From Anticarsia gemmatalis (Eukaryota > Arthropoda > Insecta > Lepidoptera > Erebidae): a DNA stretch of 64,000 nt. This document shows, in pieces, positions 21,889 to 34,139 of this stretch (position 1 is its first letter; each line of letters starts with the position of its first letter). The stretch lies in assembly GCF_050436995.1 (NCBI RefSeq), contig NC_134770.1:3854501-3918500 (forward strand), given 5' to 3'. The position numbers and the translations under genes are program-made. Below the pieces are notes generated by a model. That model did not search any database. It was not told the origin of the DNA and saw only the letters and a program-made list of their open reading frames with translations.

Positions 21889-23672
21889 AACTAGTCCCAA
21901 AAATTAAGGGATATAAAAAAAGAATCCAAATTTTTGGGTGATTTTCAACAAGCTGTAACTCCGAGGAAAATGGTCGTACAGAAAAAATAAAAACAACAAA
22001 TTGTAGCTCCAAGTGTCTAGTTTTTAGATATGACCATGAAATTTTTTTGTCATCGCCAGGTCTGGAGAAATCCTACGAAAACTACCAAAAAAAAGTTTTT
22101 CCAAATTTTTTCCCGCCTAAAAAAAGGTCCACGGGCTTCAAAATTTTTTTTTTGATTCTTTCGTTCTAAAGTTCTTTTAGAAAATTTAATCCTCTTTAAT
22201 TTGCCGTATTCAAAAAGCCTGTACGACGATTTGTCACGGAGTTATCGTCAATCAAAGCAAAAAAGTTATTACTTTGATATTCAATAACTCCGGAAATAAT
22301 GATTGTATAGGAAATCAAAGGAGGGTTTTGAAAACTGCACAATATTCTCTATAAGAAAATGTAAACATCTTTTAAGAAAAAAATTTTTTTTGAATTGAAA
22401 ACTCTGACTGAAAAAAAGACAAAAATTCGCAAAATTAAGGATATTTGGATAACTTGGTATAACTTTGGATAAAATGGATGAACGAAGGATATCGTCGGTA
22501 ATTTTTCAACCTCAAAGTGTCCCCTAAAATCCCTCAAAAATTCAAAGCGCTGCGATTTCTTTTTCATTGTGCCCCGAAGCTTCAAATTCTTTGTTGTTGC
22601 AAAAATCACCATTGTTAGCAATTTTGTGATTTTTATTCATTTTTTTAATAAAACATTTTTTTTCTCTCTAAAATCTTTATTTTTTCGATTAAAAAGCAAA
22701 TCGCAAAATGAGAGATCGTCTACCGCTGCCATGAAGTCAAAATCGAGATTTGTCAGTCCATAAGACACTGGTCCACTGTCTACGACCCCAATCGTGATGG
22801 TCATGCGCATAAGCCAATCGGGCTCGACGATGTCGTGGAGTGAGCATAGGCACGCGATTTGCTTTTTAATCGAAAACATAAAGATTTTAGAGAGAAAAAA
22901 AAATTTCATTAAAAAAATGAATAAAAATCACAAAATTGCTCACAATGGTGATTTTTGCAACAACAAAGAATTTGAAGCTTCGGGGCACAATGAAAAAAAA
23001 ATCGCAGCGCTTTGAATTTTTGAGGGATTTTAGGGGACACTTTGAGGTTGAAAAATTACCGACGATATCCTTCGTTCATCCATTTTATCCAAAGTTATAC
23101 CAAGTTATCCAAATATCCTTAATTTTGCGAATTTTTGTCTTTTTTTCAGTCAGAGTTTTCAATTCAAAAAAAATTTTTTTCTTAAAAGATGTTTACATTT
23201 TCTTATAGAGAATATTGTGCAGTTTTCAAAACCCTCCTTTGATTTCCTATACAATCATTATTTCCGGAGTTATTGAATATCAAAGTCAAAAATAACTTTT
23301 TTGCTTTGATTGACGATAACTCCGTGACAAATCGTCGTACAGGCTTTTTGAATACGGCAAATTAAAGAGGATTAAATTTTCTAAAAGAACTTTAGAACGA
23401 AAGAATCAAAAAAAAATTTTTGAAGCCCGTGGACCTTTTTTTAGGAGGGAAAAAATTTGGAAAAACTTTTTTTTGGTAGTTTTCGTAGGATTTCTCCAGA
23501 CCTGGCGATGACAAAAAAATTTCATGGTCATATCTAAAAACTAGACACTTGGAGCTACAATTTGTTGTTTTTATTTTTTCTGTACGACCATTTTCCTCGG
23601 AGTTACAGCTTGTTGAAAATCACCCAAAAATTTGGATTCTTTTTTTATATCCCTTAATTTTTGGGACTAGTG
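21889..23672. mobile_element. 1.78-kb palindromic (foldback) element flanked by TA
   Basis: Two arms of about 815 bp run from 21889 to about 22704 and, inverted, from about 22854 to 23672, around a unique loop of about 149 bp. The ends are (A/C)ACTAGTCCCAAAAATTAAGG on both sides. The arms are so alike that each encodes the same 90-residue frame (22621-22349 minus and 22936-23208 plus). That frame is AT-driven, Phe/Lys/Ile-rich, and has no known domain, so I do not call it a gene. TA at 21887-21888 and 23673-23674 is the target duplication, shown by the intact Helitron sequence on either side. TA insertion points to tc1/mariner-type mobilisation, but no transposase is present. A transcript across it would fold into a very long hairpin. 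Confidence 0.85.
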
Positions 23673-23684
23673 TATTAGTATAGA

Positions 23685-25405
23685 TTCGTTTTAGAAACCG
23701 AAATAGTTTTCCAATACTTTCCCTTATTCATAACAAAACAGAAGCACTTACAATATAACTTATTCAAACACTTATAAAAACTAATTCCGTTGGTTCACTA
23801 AAATTTCATTATACATACGTACAGTTAAAGTTAGAATTAAGTTGGCAAAACTTACGCCCGACGTAAGTTAACGCAGGTTAAGTTGAATTTATGTTAGTTT
23901 CCTAGTGGATTGGACTCGCTACGGTACTCCGTGTTGTGTATGCATGTGTTATAATGGCTTTCTTAAGAGCAAAGTTGTTTATTTATTTTGTTATAATGAT
24001 ATAATTTTGTATAGATACCTTGTAAAGTAGTCATCGGAATTTAGTTTTGGTGTTGTTTGTATTACTTTAACAGTATTTATATAAAAACAATTTTTATGTT
24101 TCGTTTTTTCTAGATATCTTTAGAGTCTTTCTTTTAGAATTTAAGTTAAACACTCAATAAATACATTACACAGTGTAGCTTACTCTAGTTTTTTTTAAGG
24201 TAGGAATGATGAGATTATATAAGCATACATTGGACACATTCATCGCTATTCTATCTATGTGATAAGGAAGTTCAACTAAAACACCATAAACTAAAACACC
24301 ATACAATTAACCCTAGTTCTTGAACTTGAACGAAGTCATACAAAAAATAATTGTACCTTTGTTCGTAAAAGGAACTTTTTAAAACAAAGGCAAACATATA
24401 CTTTTAACAAAGGTGTAACGAGCATATAAAACAACCCCCTCTATTTGGCTCGTGTAAAATTCATGTGTTAAAAAATTAACTGACTTTATTATATAGGGTG
24501 CGCCTTGCATGAAGAGAGTAACAAAAGGTTTAGTGATGTATTGTTTGGAGATTGCCGATAGGTATTTGGTTCTCCGTGCATAATTTTTGTTAGAATTTGG
24601 TAAATATTAGGTACTTGATATTCTTGGTAACGCAATTATTTTAATAAAAACTAATTTAAGTATGATTACGGGTAAGTTGAGTTAAAAAATATGCCAAAAT
24701 TCACTTTAGAGGTACTTTTTTAACGCTCATGCTGCGATTAAAATATGCTTATGTAGATTGTGAAACAATATTAACATTTATTAACTGTCTTATGTATGTG
24801 TTGTACTGTCTAAGGAAGACTACATAAAAAACCTATTCAAAAGCGGTCGAAAATGTGTTTTTTATCGATAAAAGCACTTACCTGTGTTGCGTCCCCTCCC
24901 TACTAAGTACTACGCTAGTTCATCGTACTTAATTACATTAGTCCCTCGGGATCCAGTTGGAAAGGCCAGAATTTAAGGAAAAAATATTGCAATTTTATGG
25001 AAAAAGGCTAAAATTATGTCCTTGCGACTCGAAGTCACAATTAACTGAGGTTAAAAGAGTTTTACGGTACTCAAGTGTATATTTTCAGCTATTAGATTTA
25101 TTTAGAGTTTTCTAAATGTATTTTTATAGGGTAACTTAGCACCACAGTAAAAGAGCCGTTTTAAAACTAGACAGATTTATGGTAAAGACTTCTCGTTGAT
25201 ACGTCTGTGGTAGAATTTAAAGGAAAATCGAATCAATGACTTTTTTAAAACTGTAGTTTTGTGATTAAAATTGTGCCAATTCGCAACCGCGGCCTGAATT
25301 ACTTACGCCGAAATGTCAAGTATTTAGAGAAAAATTACATGTCGACTAATACCGTTTTTAAATAACGTTTTAGACTCTCGCGACTTGTAGGTACCTACAC
25401 ATAAT
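23685..25405. other. Gene-poor stretch
   Basis: AT-rich DNA with no exon, tRNA or named repeat that I can support. Confidence 0.4.
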
Positions 25406-25409
25406 AATA

Positions 25410-25545
25410 TTATAGTGCAACGTGTCTTAAACGCGATTAATAATTTAGAATACCTTATTTGTTTACCCGACGTTTCGATCGAATTACTTCAACCGTGGTC
25501 ACGGGGTTTTATTAATAGTAAAACAATCTTGTTAATACCTGTTAA
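25410..25545 (-). repeat. Orphan Penelope-like terminal fragment (probable)
   Basis: On the minus strand it reads CCCGTGACCACGGTTGAAGT then AATTCGATCGAAACGTCGGG. This parallels GGGACCACGGCGAGTGCAAC then CTGCGCCGAAACGTTAGGC at the end of the element at 18.8-19.6 kb. A 109-residue open frame across it (25415-25744) is not recognisable. Confidence 0.45.
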
Positions 25546-26193
25546 CGCGAGTCACACAAAGCGCCTGCAAAAAAACTCACAGCAAATTGCTGTCCTGCAC
25601 ATTGCTCTACTCGTCCAGTTTATGATTAAACCTGTAAAGTCCGAGTTTTATGTATGTGACAGGACATCGCGCGAGTCGTTTACGGTTAGACCCATATATC
25701 TTGGTGTAATAAAACCTGCATACAATTTCCACAAGCGTTCTTAGGTTTGTTATCCTTTGAATTTGTAATGCGAAGAGAGGAGATAGCTTTGTTGTTCATT
25801 CAGGTGTAAGTACAGTTTCTTGAAAATAAGTGGATTAATGGGACTGTCGTTGTTCAAAGTAGTGGGTATTCCTACGATCTTGCAGATCTTGGCTTAGTTT
25901 TAAATGGGTTTCAGCTTGAAGGACCTGCGGTCAGTTCAATACAAGTTTAGTATCAATAAATTAATCATCGCTGTCATTTGAATTCCTTTATTAGAGTACC
26001 TATTTATTTATGAAACGTACAAAGTTGCAGACAACGTGCTAAGCGTGCTGAATCATTTTTGGGAGCTATGTAAAAAGCTTTCGGACTAGCGTCATAGACG
26101 TATTTTTTCTCCGCTTTCATATTGTATCAGTCGCTTTGGCAAAGATGATCTAAACTTATTAACGCTAAGCATCAGCTACGTCAGTATTTCATA

Positions 26194-26472
26194 CTAGCTG
26201 ACCCGCGCAACTTCGCTTGCGTCACATAAGAAAGAATGAAAAAAAAATTCCCCGTTTTTGTAACATTTTTCGTTGCTACTCCGCTCCTTATGCCCGTAGC
26301 GTGATGTTATGTATGTTATATAGCCTAAAGCCTTCCTCGATAAATGGACTATTTAACGATGAAAGAATTTTTCAAATCGGACCAGTAGTTCCTGAGATTA
26401 GCGCGTTCAAACAAACAAACAAACAATCAAAGAAAAAAAAAACTCTACAGCTTTATAATATTATAGTATAGA
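26194..26472 (-). mobile_element. Helitron-like non-autonomous element, about 279 bp
   Basis: CTAG at 26194-26197 with hairpin GCGCAACTTCGCTTGCG, the shared body, a longer (AAAC)n-like stretch, and the TC end at 26472 (read in reverse TCTATACTATAATATTATAA). A small TA duplication sits near the 5' tip. Flanks are A and T as expected. Confidence 0.75.
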
Positions 26473-28421
26473 TTTACCCAACTTTTACTCTAATTCTACC
26501 ATTGTTCTTTTTATTTAAAAAGTTTCTTATGAAATAGGGCATCAAAGAAGCGAATTATATTATTCAGCACCCTGGAATAGCGCCTTTACTATTTAGAATG
26601 TCCGTTACAAGTACAGCCAATATATTACGAACCTTTTTCAACCAAAAGAAAATGATCCTTATTCCTTTACGCATAAGGTTCTAACAGTTTTATTAGGTGT
26701 TTAATGGGCTGATTTGAAAGTCCTTGTGTGGCCATTTAAACAACTTTATTTCTTTAAACGCTGATTCTAGATATGGTAATGTTATGGATAATGTATTAAT
26801 TTAAGTTAGTGGTCAATAGACACTCAAAAACTTAACAGGATTATTACATTATTGTGGTTTCCAGGTTGCCGTCATTGTGTCTTATGTTTTATGACTCAGA
26901 ATATTATTTGTGTTATTTGATAATAATTACTATAAATAAGCTTATGTAATTCAATTCAAGTCGTTAATTTCAGATATAAAATTCATCCATAGTTTTACTA
27001 TTACAATAAATCTTATAAATTATGTTAGTAACACTACACACATTGCCTAGTTTCTAGGATCGTGAGAGAAATCGTGAATTCACTAATGGGTCGGTGCAAT
27101 CGTAGTCTTTGACGAGGATAATAATATACAGGAGCCACTATTTTATGTTTTTTGTGAACAGTGGTCAACCTAGTATCAGATCTGTTCATGCCCTCTTTTG
27201 GACACTGTTAAGACATTGTAATGGTATCTTAATCAAAACAAAAACCTGGATCGACTCTTGATCTTTGAGATGGAGTTTGAATATAATTAATCTGTCACTC
27301 CGTCAATGAAATAGCCGCGTTAAGGTTCCTTAACCCGTTGATTTCCCCCAACAACGGGAGAAACATCTTGAAATAAAAACCTTTTATAAAAAATAGAGAT
27401 AAACACCTTGTGAACATTAAACTACAGCTGATTCTGTTAGGTTATTCAGGAAGTCACGTGTTGTCCATTACAAAACCATCTCATGTGCGAACAGGAGTTT
27501 CTTCTAAAAACTATTGAGCAATTAGTGATCAGAGACCATCAATAAATAGCTCAATAATGCTGGTATTTAATAAGTAATTGGTTGTCTTTATCATTACGTG
27601 TAGTTAGTGCTTTTAATCATTCAGTCATCGTTCGTGTTGCTTTGTTCACCAGGGATGGATTTAAACTATAAAGATCAGTGCTTTAAGCATTTACTTGTAT
27701 AAAGAAATATCTTGCACTAAGGTTTATGCCATCGGGGGAGAGTTTTACAAATATAATTTATAAGCAAATTATAAAACCAGGCCTAATAAAATAATTGACA
27801 GTCCATACATTAGTAAAAACACCAAATTATCGAATTCCTAAACATATCCTTCTAAAACCAGCTATCCTAAATAAGAATAACCTAGCTTTCTTTTTGATCA
27901 TAAAGTCAATGTGCAGTGTTACGGTAACTGTATTTTCACATATCTTACATTCCCTGGCCTAGTACGGCTATGTCATGTATCCCATCCAAAAAGTAGAAAG
28001 CAGACAAGCTCTTCATTGTTGTATTAATCATGTAGATAATCTACCTATATACCGGTGATGGTGAAATGCTAAAAATGTGTTAAAAACGTAATGCAACAGC
28101 CGATAATTTTGAGCAAAACGTAACAGATGCTTGTCTAAAAAAATACAAAAATATTCTCATTTATAATGTGAACGGCGTATCGTCACGCGTGGCACATAAA
28201 ACTTAATAGAATGAAAGGTTAACTGTCAAACTAGCTGATAAACAAACGTAGTTAAAGTGTTTATTGTACAAGTTTGACAATTTTAACCAGGCTTGTTGTT
28301 GTAATTAAAGTTTTTTGTGTCATCTACTTACTTTTGTTGTGTTCGGTATGAAAACAATATCGACATTTTTAAATGACACTTATTTTGAACAAAACATCTA
28401 GAGTACTTGTTATACGACCTG
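26473..28421. other. Gene-poor stretch with a LINE/SINE-tail fragment
   Basis: No exon is supported. At about 27165-27230 a short minus-strand fragment of the 39.8-kb repeat family is seen (GTGGTCAACCTAGTATCAGA). Confidence 0.4.
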
Positions 28422-28591
28422 CGGGCTTATCACGTATCTCTGTTGACAGCTAGTATACGTCAAATCTATGGTCACTATTCAGTACATTGCTGCTTTGACG
28501 TAACGTACTAATCACTATAATCTAAGGGAGAAAACAATGGACAGCATAGTGGCTTTCAAATGGCTGTCAACTGAGATACGTGATAGCCCCC
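28422..28591. mobile_element. Candidate MITE with about 28-bp inverted ends
   Basis: The left end GGGCTTATCACGTATCTC...GTTGACAGC and the inverted right end GGGGCTATCACGTATCTC...GTTGACAGC agree over about 27 of 29 positions, around a middle of about 110 bp. I could not fix the target duplication, and no second copy is in the window. Confidence 0.5.
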
Positions 28592-28689
28592 TGATAATAA
28601 AGAGGAAAAGTAATTGATTTATAAAATTATTAATAAAAAAATATATGATAATATGAATTTATCTGTACACGTAAGAAAGTTCTATCAGA

Positions 28690-28917
28690 TCTATACTAAT
28701 ATTATAAAGCTGAAGAGTTTGTTTGTTTGTTTGAACGCGCTAATCTCAGGAACTACTGCTCCGATTTAAAAAAATATTTCATTGTTAAATATCCTATTTA
28801 TTGCGGAACGCAACGACCGAAAGGAGCAGAGTACCAGTACATAATGTTACAAAAACGGGGAAAATTATGACCCATTCTTTCTTATGTGACGCAAGCGAAG
28901 TTGCGCAGGTCAGCTAG
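28690..28917 (+). mobile_element. Helitron-like non-autonomous element, 228 bp
   Basis: Starts TCTATACTAATATTATAAAG after an A and ends CGCAAGCGAAGTTGCG, CAGGTCAG, CTAG before a T. It has lost about 20 bp of the body (the AGGCTATAGGC portion) relative to other copies. Confidence 0.8.
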
Positions 28918-29264
28918 TAAAAAAATATAGTTTATTTGTATGTATGAAAAATCTCAAGCCATTCGAAAAATAACACGTAGAAACACGACTTTTACTTTAC
29001 TCCAATCCGATTCATATCAATACTTAATACGATTCATAGTTTATTCCTTACTCTATCAAAGTCCGTCCCTATAACCGCATGAAGATTTAATAGCACCAAA
29101 TAATTGATCAATTACATTGAGCGCTGGATAGTACGTAATAGTTTGATCGATTATTTACAACATATACCTGATATAAGTTTTAAATGACTGGTATCTACAT
29201 TGTAGCAGCAGTGGACAATGTCACTGTTTGTGTTTCTATTGCCAGAAAGAATATGAATTTTGAA

Positions 29265-29405
29265 ACATACAAACGCCTTGTCCCGCCATGTTACGCCTTT
29301 TCCCCATAGATCGCCACTTGGTATGGTCCTTACCAGCTTCCCTTAATACATTCAGATCCATACATCTTGTCATACAGGATCGCCGCTTACGAGTAACATG
29401 CACCT
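29265..29405 (-). repeat. Dispersed moth retroposon fragment
   Basis: It contains CATGTTACGCCTTTTCCCCA, ATCGCCACTTGGTATGGTCC and CATCTTGTCATACAGGATCG, then TTACGAGTA. A second fragment is at 13340-13440. Short pieces of its other end (CTGCCTACCCCTATGAGG, AAAAAGGCGAGATTTTATG) are at 59073-59125, 54376-54425 and 36437-36520. The family name is not recoverable by eye. Confidence 0.5.
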
Positions 29406-30469
29406 GAAAAATTGATATTTTATACATGATTTTAAAATGAAACGTACCTCTATAGGAAGAAGGCGTTGCTTGTAAATTCATGTAAATGATAACAAAACAA
29501 CGAATTGGTTATCTTATTATAAAAGTAGAGGAAAATAATTAAGGTAAAAGTTAGGGATGAAAATGGCGAAAGATACTCATTTGTTTTTTTCGCAACTTTG
29601 AAACTTTCCAGTAAAATACATGTAACTTTGGAATAATACAAATATAGGGCTGTTTGAAAAATACAAGTTTACATGTATAATACGTGTATTAATCAATGTA
29701 TTTTTCATAAATTACAACGAAACGAATTATTATTATTAAAACAAATTAATGTATTATCGTGCAAGTAGTATTTGTTGGGGTTTATTTGTGAACAAGACAA
29801 CAACCAATTGAATGATTTTTAATTATATGTAAAAGAGGATGCTGATTAATGCTGATTTAACCATAAAGTTATTTTATCATTATTAGTCCTAAAATACAGT
29901 AAAATATATGTAAAATACATGTAAAAAACGGAAACTTTCGAAAGATACATCGTAAGACCTCTTTGAAAGTTTCTGTTTTTTATTGAAAAATACAAAGCCC
30001 GATTGAAAAATACATGTATTTTACTTGTGATTTTCAACCCTAGTAAAAGTACAAACTCTTGGCTAACTTAATGCTTACTTTATATATTATTCTGAGTGGA
30101 GACCTGTGCCACTATGCGGCATCGAAATAGGCTTATTTACACACACACGCAGATCGATAATAGCATTTTAAACTCACAAAAGAATTTCATTCACACCACG
30201 GAACTCCGCATCAAAAACAATACCTACATAATTTAAGCGTTAAAATCAAATTATTTACATCGCTCGGTGGTACGTTCAAAATCGTAAATGAGCTGTCACT
30301 CAGTGCTGCCAACTTTAATGGCATAATCGCTTTTCCGTACATAATTTTAATTCTGGGAATTTCGCGAGCGGAATCCAACGAACCGCGAATCGTAGGCGTT
30401 GTTCAGGGGTGGCGTGATGTGTTGTAGTGTTTGAGGGTTCAAGGTGTTTTTAACAAACAAACATACATA

Positions 30470-30836
30470 GCTCGTGGCTTAGTTAGCAACAGCCGCGCCG
30501 ATCGATCTCTCAGGTTAAGCCACGCTCGCCGAGGTTGTTATGTGGATGGGTGAACATCTCATACGTATCGAGTTCATCCATGTTTCGGCGGGCACGTCAA
30601 ATTGTGGGTCCCGGCTGTCAATTTCAAAGATCTTTGACAGTCGTTTACAGTAGTCAGTAGCTTGAAAGTCCGACAACCAATCTTACCGGGTATCGTGTTA
30701 TAACCCAGGAAACTGTGTTGTGGAGGTCAGGTAGGCAGTCGCTCCATGTAAAACACTGGTATTCAGCTGCATCCGGTGAGACTGGAAGCCGACTCCAAAA
30801 TAGTTTGGAAGAAAGGCTAAGCGATGATGATGACAT
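30470..30836 (+). repeat. Retroposon with SINE-like head and LINE-type (GATGAT) tail
   Basis: The head reads GCTCGTGGCTTAGTTAGCAA CAGCCGCG. The middle has GTTTCGGCGGGCACGTCAAA, GTCCCGGCTGTCA and CTTTGACAGTCGTT, shared in diverged form with 39805-39975. The 3' part is AGGCAGTCGCTCCATGTAAA, GCTGCATCCGGTGAGACTGG, AAGCCGACTCC, ending in GATGATGATGA. This tail is characteristic of lepidopteran RTE-type LINEs and the SINEs that use them. No protein is encoded; a 60-residue minus-strand frame here is incidental. Confidence 0.65.
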
Positions 30837-30969
30837 AGCTTCGCAACCAGGTACTTGACAACAGTCTTATTAGCTACTCAGTCCGGTGATTGTCCTTGGG
30901 TGCATTTTATAGTGTAAACAGGGATAATCACCGGATTGTGTTACTTACCATAAATTATTGAAAGATTAT

Positions 30970-31063
30970 AGCCGTCTAAAAAGGGCCTCTACGTGTTGGC
31001 TTCGGCCCCACGCACGCCTTCCAAATGTCCGGGACTCTGTAGTCCCGAGATATGAAACAGACG
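30970..31063 (+). repeat. Dispersed repeat with GCCGTCTAAAAAGGGCC start (copy 2, longer)
   Basis: Same start as the copy at 5985-6055. It adds CCACGCACGCCTTCCAAATG and the small hairpin GGGACTCTGTAGTCCC before AAACAGACG. Confidence 0.55.
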
Positions 31064-32505
31064 AACATAATAATAGTACATAGTATTCAATGTTCCTAGT
31101 ACTGCCGATACGATGACCACAATACTTATAAGTTTTCCTTCAAGCATCGTTTCCAAGAAAGTGATTTTTCCGTGAAGAAATTCTTAGCAGAAGCCCGTAA
31201 TGCGACAGTCTAGCAAAATACCACATTCAATCTTTTACCGCAACGTAGTTTTCACTAATTACCTGTGTACAGAGGCAGCCCTAGCACCGCGAAATTAATT
31301 AATTATTGAATTATGAAAACAAATGAATTAATTAATGTCGACGCATCGGTACTGTATAACGTTTGTTAGTGTAGTTGATTTGATCACTAACTTTGTAGTG
31401 GGATGTTAAACTGATTTGTGTCTAATAAGCTTTGGAGTGATGAGACTTGTTTCTATAGTTTCTATAATATTGATCTATTTGGTTTACTGCAACTTTGGTT
31501 GATTGCAATTTGGAATTTGTTTCCAGTAGAGTTTATTTTTAATTCATTTATAAAATGGTCAGTACAACAACTTTAACTATTTACTCGTCATGCTCATTCG
31601 CTCGTTGACGAATAATAATTTTATAATTAAGACCTCAATAGCGGCTCGAGTTGTAATAATATGGTCAGTGACCAGTTTTGCCTCGGTATTTTACAATATT
31701 TTTGCCTTAGTACATTCTCGAACATATTTTTATGACGCCAAATTTAAAGTATATTAAAAAAAACGGAGAAAGAGCGAGCAGAGTATGAAACTGTGCCTAA
31801 TAAGACAGCACTATGTTATTATCACGTGAAAAACTACAGTTTTATATGAAAAAATATGTACATTTTCTTTTTAAAAATAATTGATTACATAAACACATGT
31901 AAACAGTGGAATCTGCTGTTATTTTCCAAAGGAGGAATATCTTGTGAAATATTCCGGACGAATTCTTAACCTTTGCCTTCCGTGAAATTTTGTGATAAAA
32001 TAGCCAAAAATACCTTGTACCTTACCTAGAACATATATTATACACCCAGCACCCACGCGATGTAAATAAACGCTTATGTAAAGTTAAGACACAAGGTAAA
32101 TAGTTTTTTGCAAAACGAAAATTTTCTAATTTCCACTGACTATAAAAAAAATCTTTCTATTATGATACTTTTAAGAATATGATTTGTTATTTAAAGGCTT
32201 GTTGTACTCGACTCGCAAAACTATACAATCAAACTGTCTAAGATGACCTCTCGTTTAAATTGGAAATATGAAACTGCAGTCATTGTCAACAGCCGCTTAC
32301 GCTGCTCTTCTAATGGTGTCAACATACATAGGTACATAAATAAAATCATGCTATTTTCCTATAGCGGTAGTCAGAGCCCTGAAAATGCCACTTGGTACAA
32401 TGCCTACAATCTTCTCTTCCTTAATTTACATCCATTCATCTATAATATAATGATAAATAGATCATAAAAACAGGTACGTTCTAAACATACATTGCCGGCG
32501 AAAAA
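31064..32505. other. Gene-poor stretch
   Basis: AT-rich with no exon or named repeat. The 74-residue open frame at 32243-32467 has no recognisable feature. Confidence 0.4.
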
Positions 32506-32702
32506 TCCATACTAATATTATAAATGCGAAAGTAACTGCCTGTCTGTTACTCAATCACGCCTAAACTACTGAACCAATTTGCAATAAATTTGGTATGGAG
32601 ATATTTTGATACCCGAGAAAGGACATAGGCTACTTTTTACCCCGGGAAAATGACGAAAATGGGAAAATTTAGGTAGCGGACGAAGTCGCGGGTAAATGCT
32701 AG
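32506..32702 (+). mobile_element. Second-type Helitron-like element, 197 bp, complete
   Basis: Starts TCCATACTAATATTATAAAT after an A. It contains ACTACTGAACCAATTTGC and GGCTACTTTTTACCCCGGG, and ends GCGGACGAAGTCGCGGG...CTAG before a T. The GCGGACGAAGTCGCG hairpin replaces the CGCAA/TTGCG hairpin of the other type. Relatives are at 38885-39087, 1-89, 7497-7697 and 57464-57620. Confidence 0.75.
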
Positions 32703-33116
32703 TATGGAATAATGTGTTGGTATGTACTAGTATAATATAATATAATGTTCTTGGCCAATTTCAGTGTGCAACACAGCAAAACTAATTAAACGTACCATTT
32801 ACTCTCTCAATTGAAAATTTTGATATAACGTTTGACGAACATTGAAACAGAAAGGCTGTGCCGCAATATCCATGCACCACTCAAACATAACACGCAGTAA
32901 TTGGATGTGCCTAATTTATTCAACTCTACATGGTACCAGCCATAGAGTTCACGGTTTGATAGTCAAAGCATTTGGGACAGCGTCCTAACACTGTTTTGTA
33001 AACGAATTTAACTAAAGGCTGTTGTGCGGTTTGTTTGGGAAGTTATGGGTTTAGTAGTTGGTGCAGGGAAATTACTTAGAAAATACAATAAAAATTAAAG
33101 AAAATTAACCAGTTCC

Positions 33117-33183
33117 ACTGTAGGACCAGGGGTTCCTTCAAGGGTATGAGAGAGCGGTTTTGCCTTAAGTCCACTACGCTGAC
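33117..33183 (+). repeat. Moth retroposon-tail remnant
   Basis: It reads CTGTAGGACCAGGGGTTCCT, then ATGAGAGAGCGGTTTTGCCT and AAGTCCACTACGCTG, a decayed copy of the 6100-6175 repeat. It lies immediately left of a MITE. Confidence 0.45.
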
Positions 33184-33186
33184 TAA

Positions 33187-33305
33187 CCCCCGGTTTCTGA
33201 GGTACATTTAGCGATAGTTTATCTATTCAATAGTGTCAAAACTCATATAAAAAAGAACGCTATTGATTAGATAATCTACCGCTAAATGTACTCGGAAACC
33301 GGGGG
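33187..33305 (+). mobile_element. MITE with CCCCCGG ends (copy 2), TAA target duplication
   Basis: CCCCCGGTTTCTGAGGTACA is mirrored by TGTACTCGGAAACCGGGGG, with internal inverted TAGCGATAGTTTATCTATTC and a spacer of a few dozen bases. TAA flanks it at 33184-33186 and 33306-33308. It is a near-complete palindrome. Confidence 0.8.
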
Positions 33306-33449
33306 TAAATGCGGGTTAGAGATTATTATCTCTTGAAAAACTATATCAAAGATCGTTTAAGCATGCAAGGATTCAACACGATATTTTCCTTCACCGTAAG
33401 AACAAATGATATTATTTGTAATGCAGACATAACTTCGACAAGTCATTGG

Positions 33450-33535
33450 TGTAATGCCTCGGGTTCGAACCATCAACTACCAGCATGAGAGGTGCTTGCT
33501 TAGTCGAACCGGCTGTTGTAGTGACTGCAATATAC
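33450..33535 (-). repeat. tRNA-like SINE remnant
   Basis: The motif GCCTCGGGTTCGAACCATCA is followed by CTACCAGCATGAG and AGTCGAACCGGCTGTTGTAG. The GGTTCGAACC element is self-complementary and fits a pol III B box on either strand. The rest is too decayed to place in a family. Confidence 0.35.
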
Positions 33536-34139
33536 TCTAAAACTTTAATTCCTTATTAATTTACATCAAGATCAGTCTCTATAACTTCAGTTCAGTTCAA
33601 TTCATGGTACACTCCCGTGATTACAAACAATTGTTAAATCGATATCAATCGTATTCGGGACACGGCTTGCTCCTGCATTTTGTATGGGATCGCTAGAGGG
33701 GACCGTATAGACCACTCTAATTTACTTGTACTAACCTTTTTATATGTATTTCCTCATTGTTAGTATTTAGTTTTGTTTAGTTCGAATTTATTCGTAGTTT
33801 TGCTTGTATTTTGAATTTGAGTACGAATTCTGTAAGCGACGTTGTCTAGGTGAAAAGGTTTTGTAATTGAGTAGCAAATGTTCAAGATTTGAAATTTTAT
33901 ACTGTCAATAAAGAGGATGCAAAAGCACTAGCAATTATGCTTGCCTACATCTATCTTGTGATTATAAAATAATGCTAAGTGTACTCGTACTTGAAGGTTT
34001 TCAAAGAAAGTGCTTGGGAAATCTTTTAACATCGACAAATTTTACTCCCCAAAAACACTGAATGATCCAAAAATCTATCCTTAAAATACATATAATAGCG
34101 TTACGCCTAATCTTTCATTTAAATAATCCTACGAACTAT

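Noticed and set aside
22349..23208. Identical 90-residue frames in the two arms of the palindrome, considered as a gene
   Set aside because: The identity follows from the inverted repeat itself. The composition (Phe, Lys, Ile, Leu) reflects AT-rich DNA, and there are no domain or splice signals.
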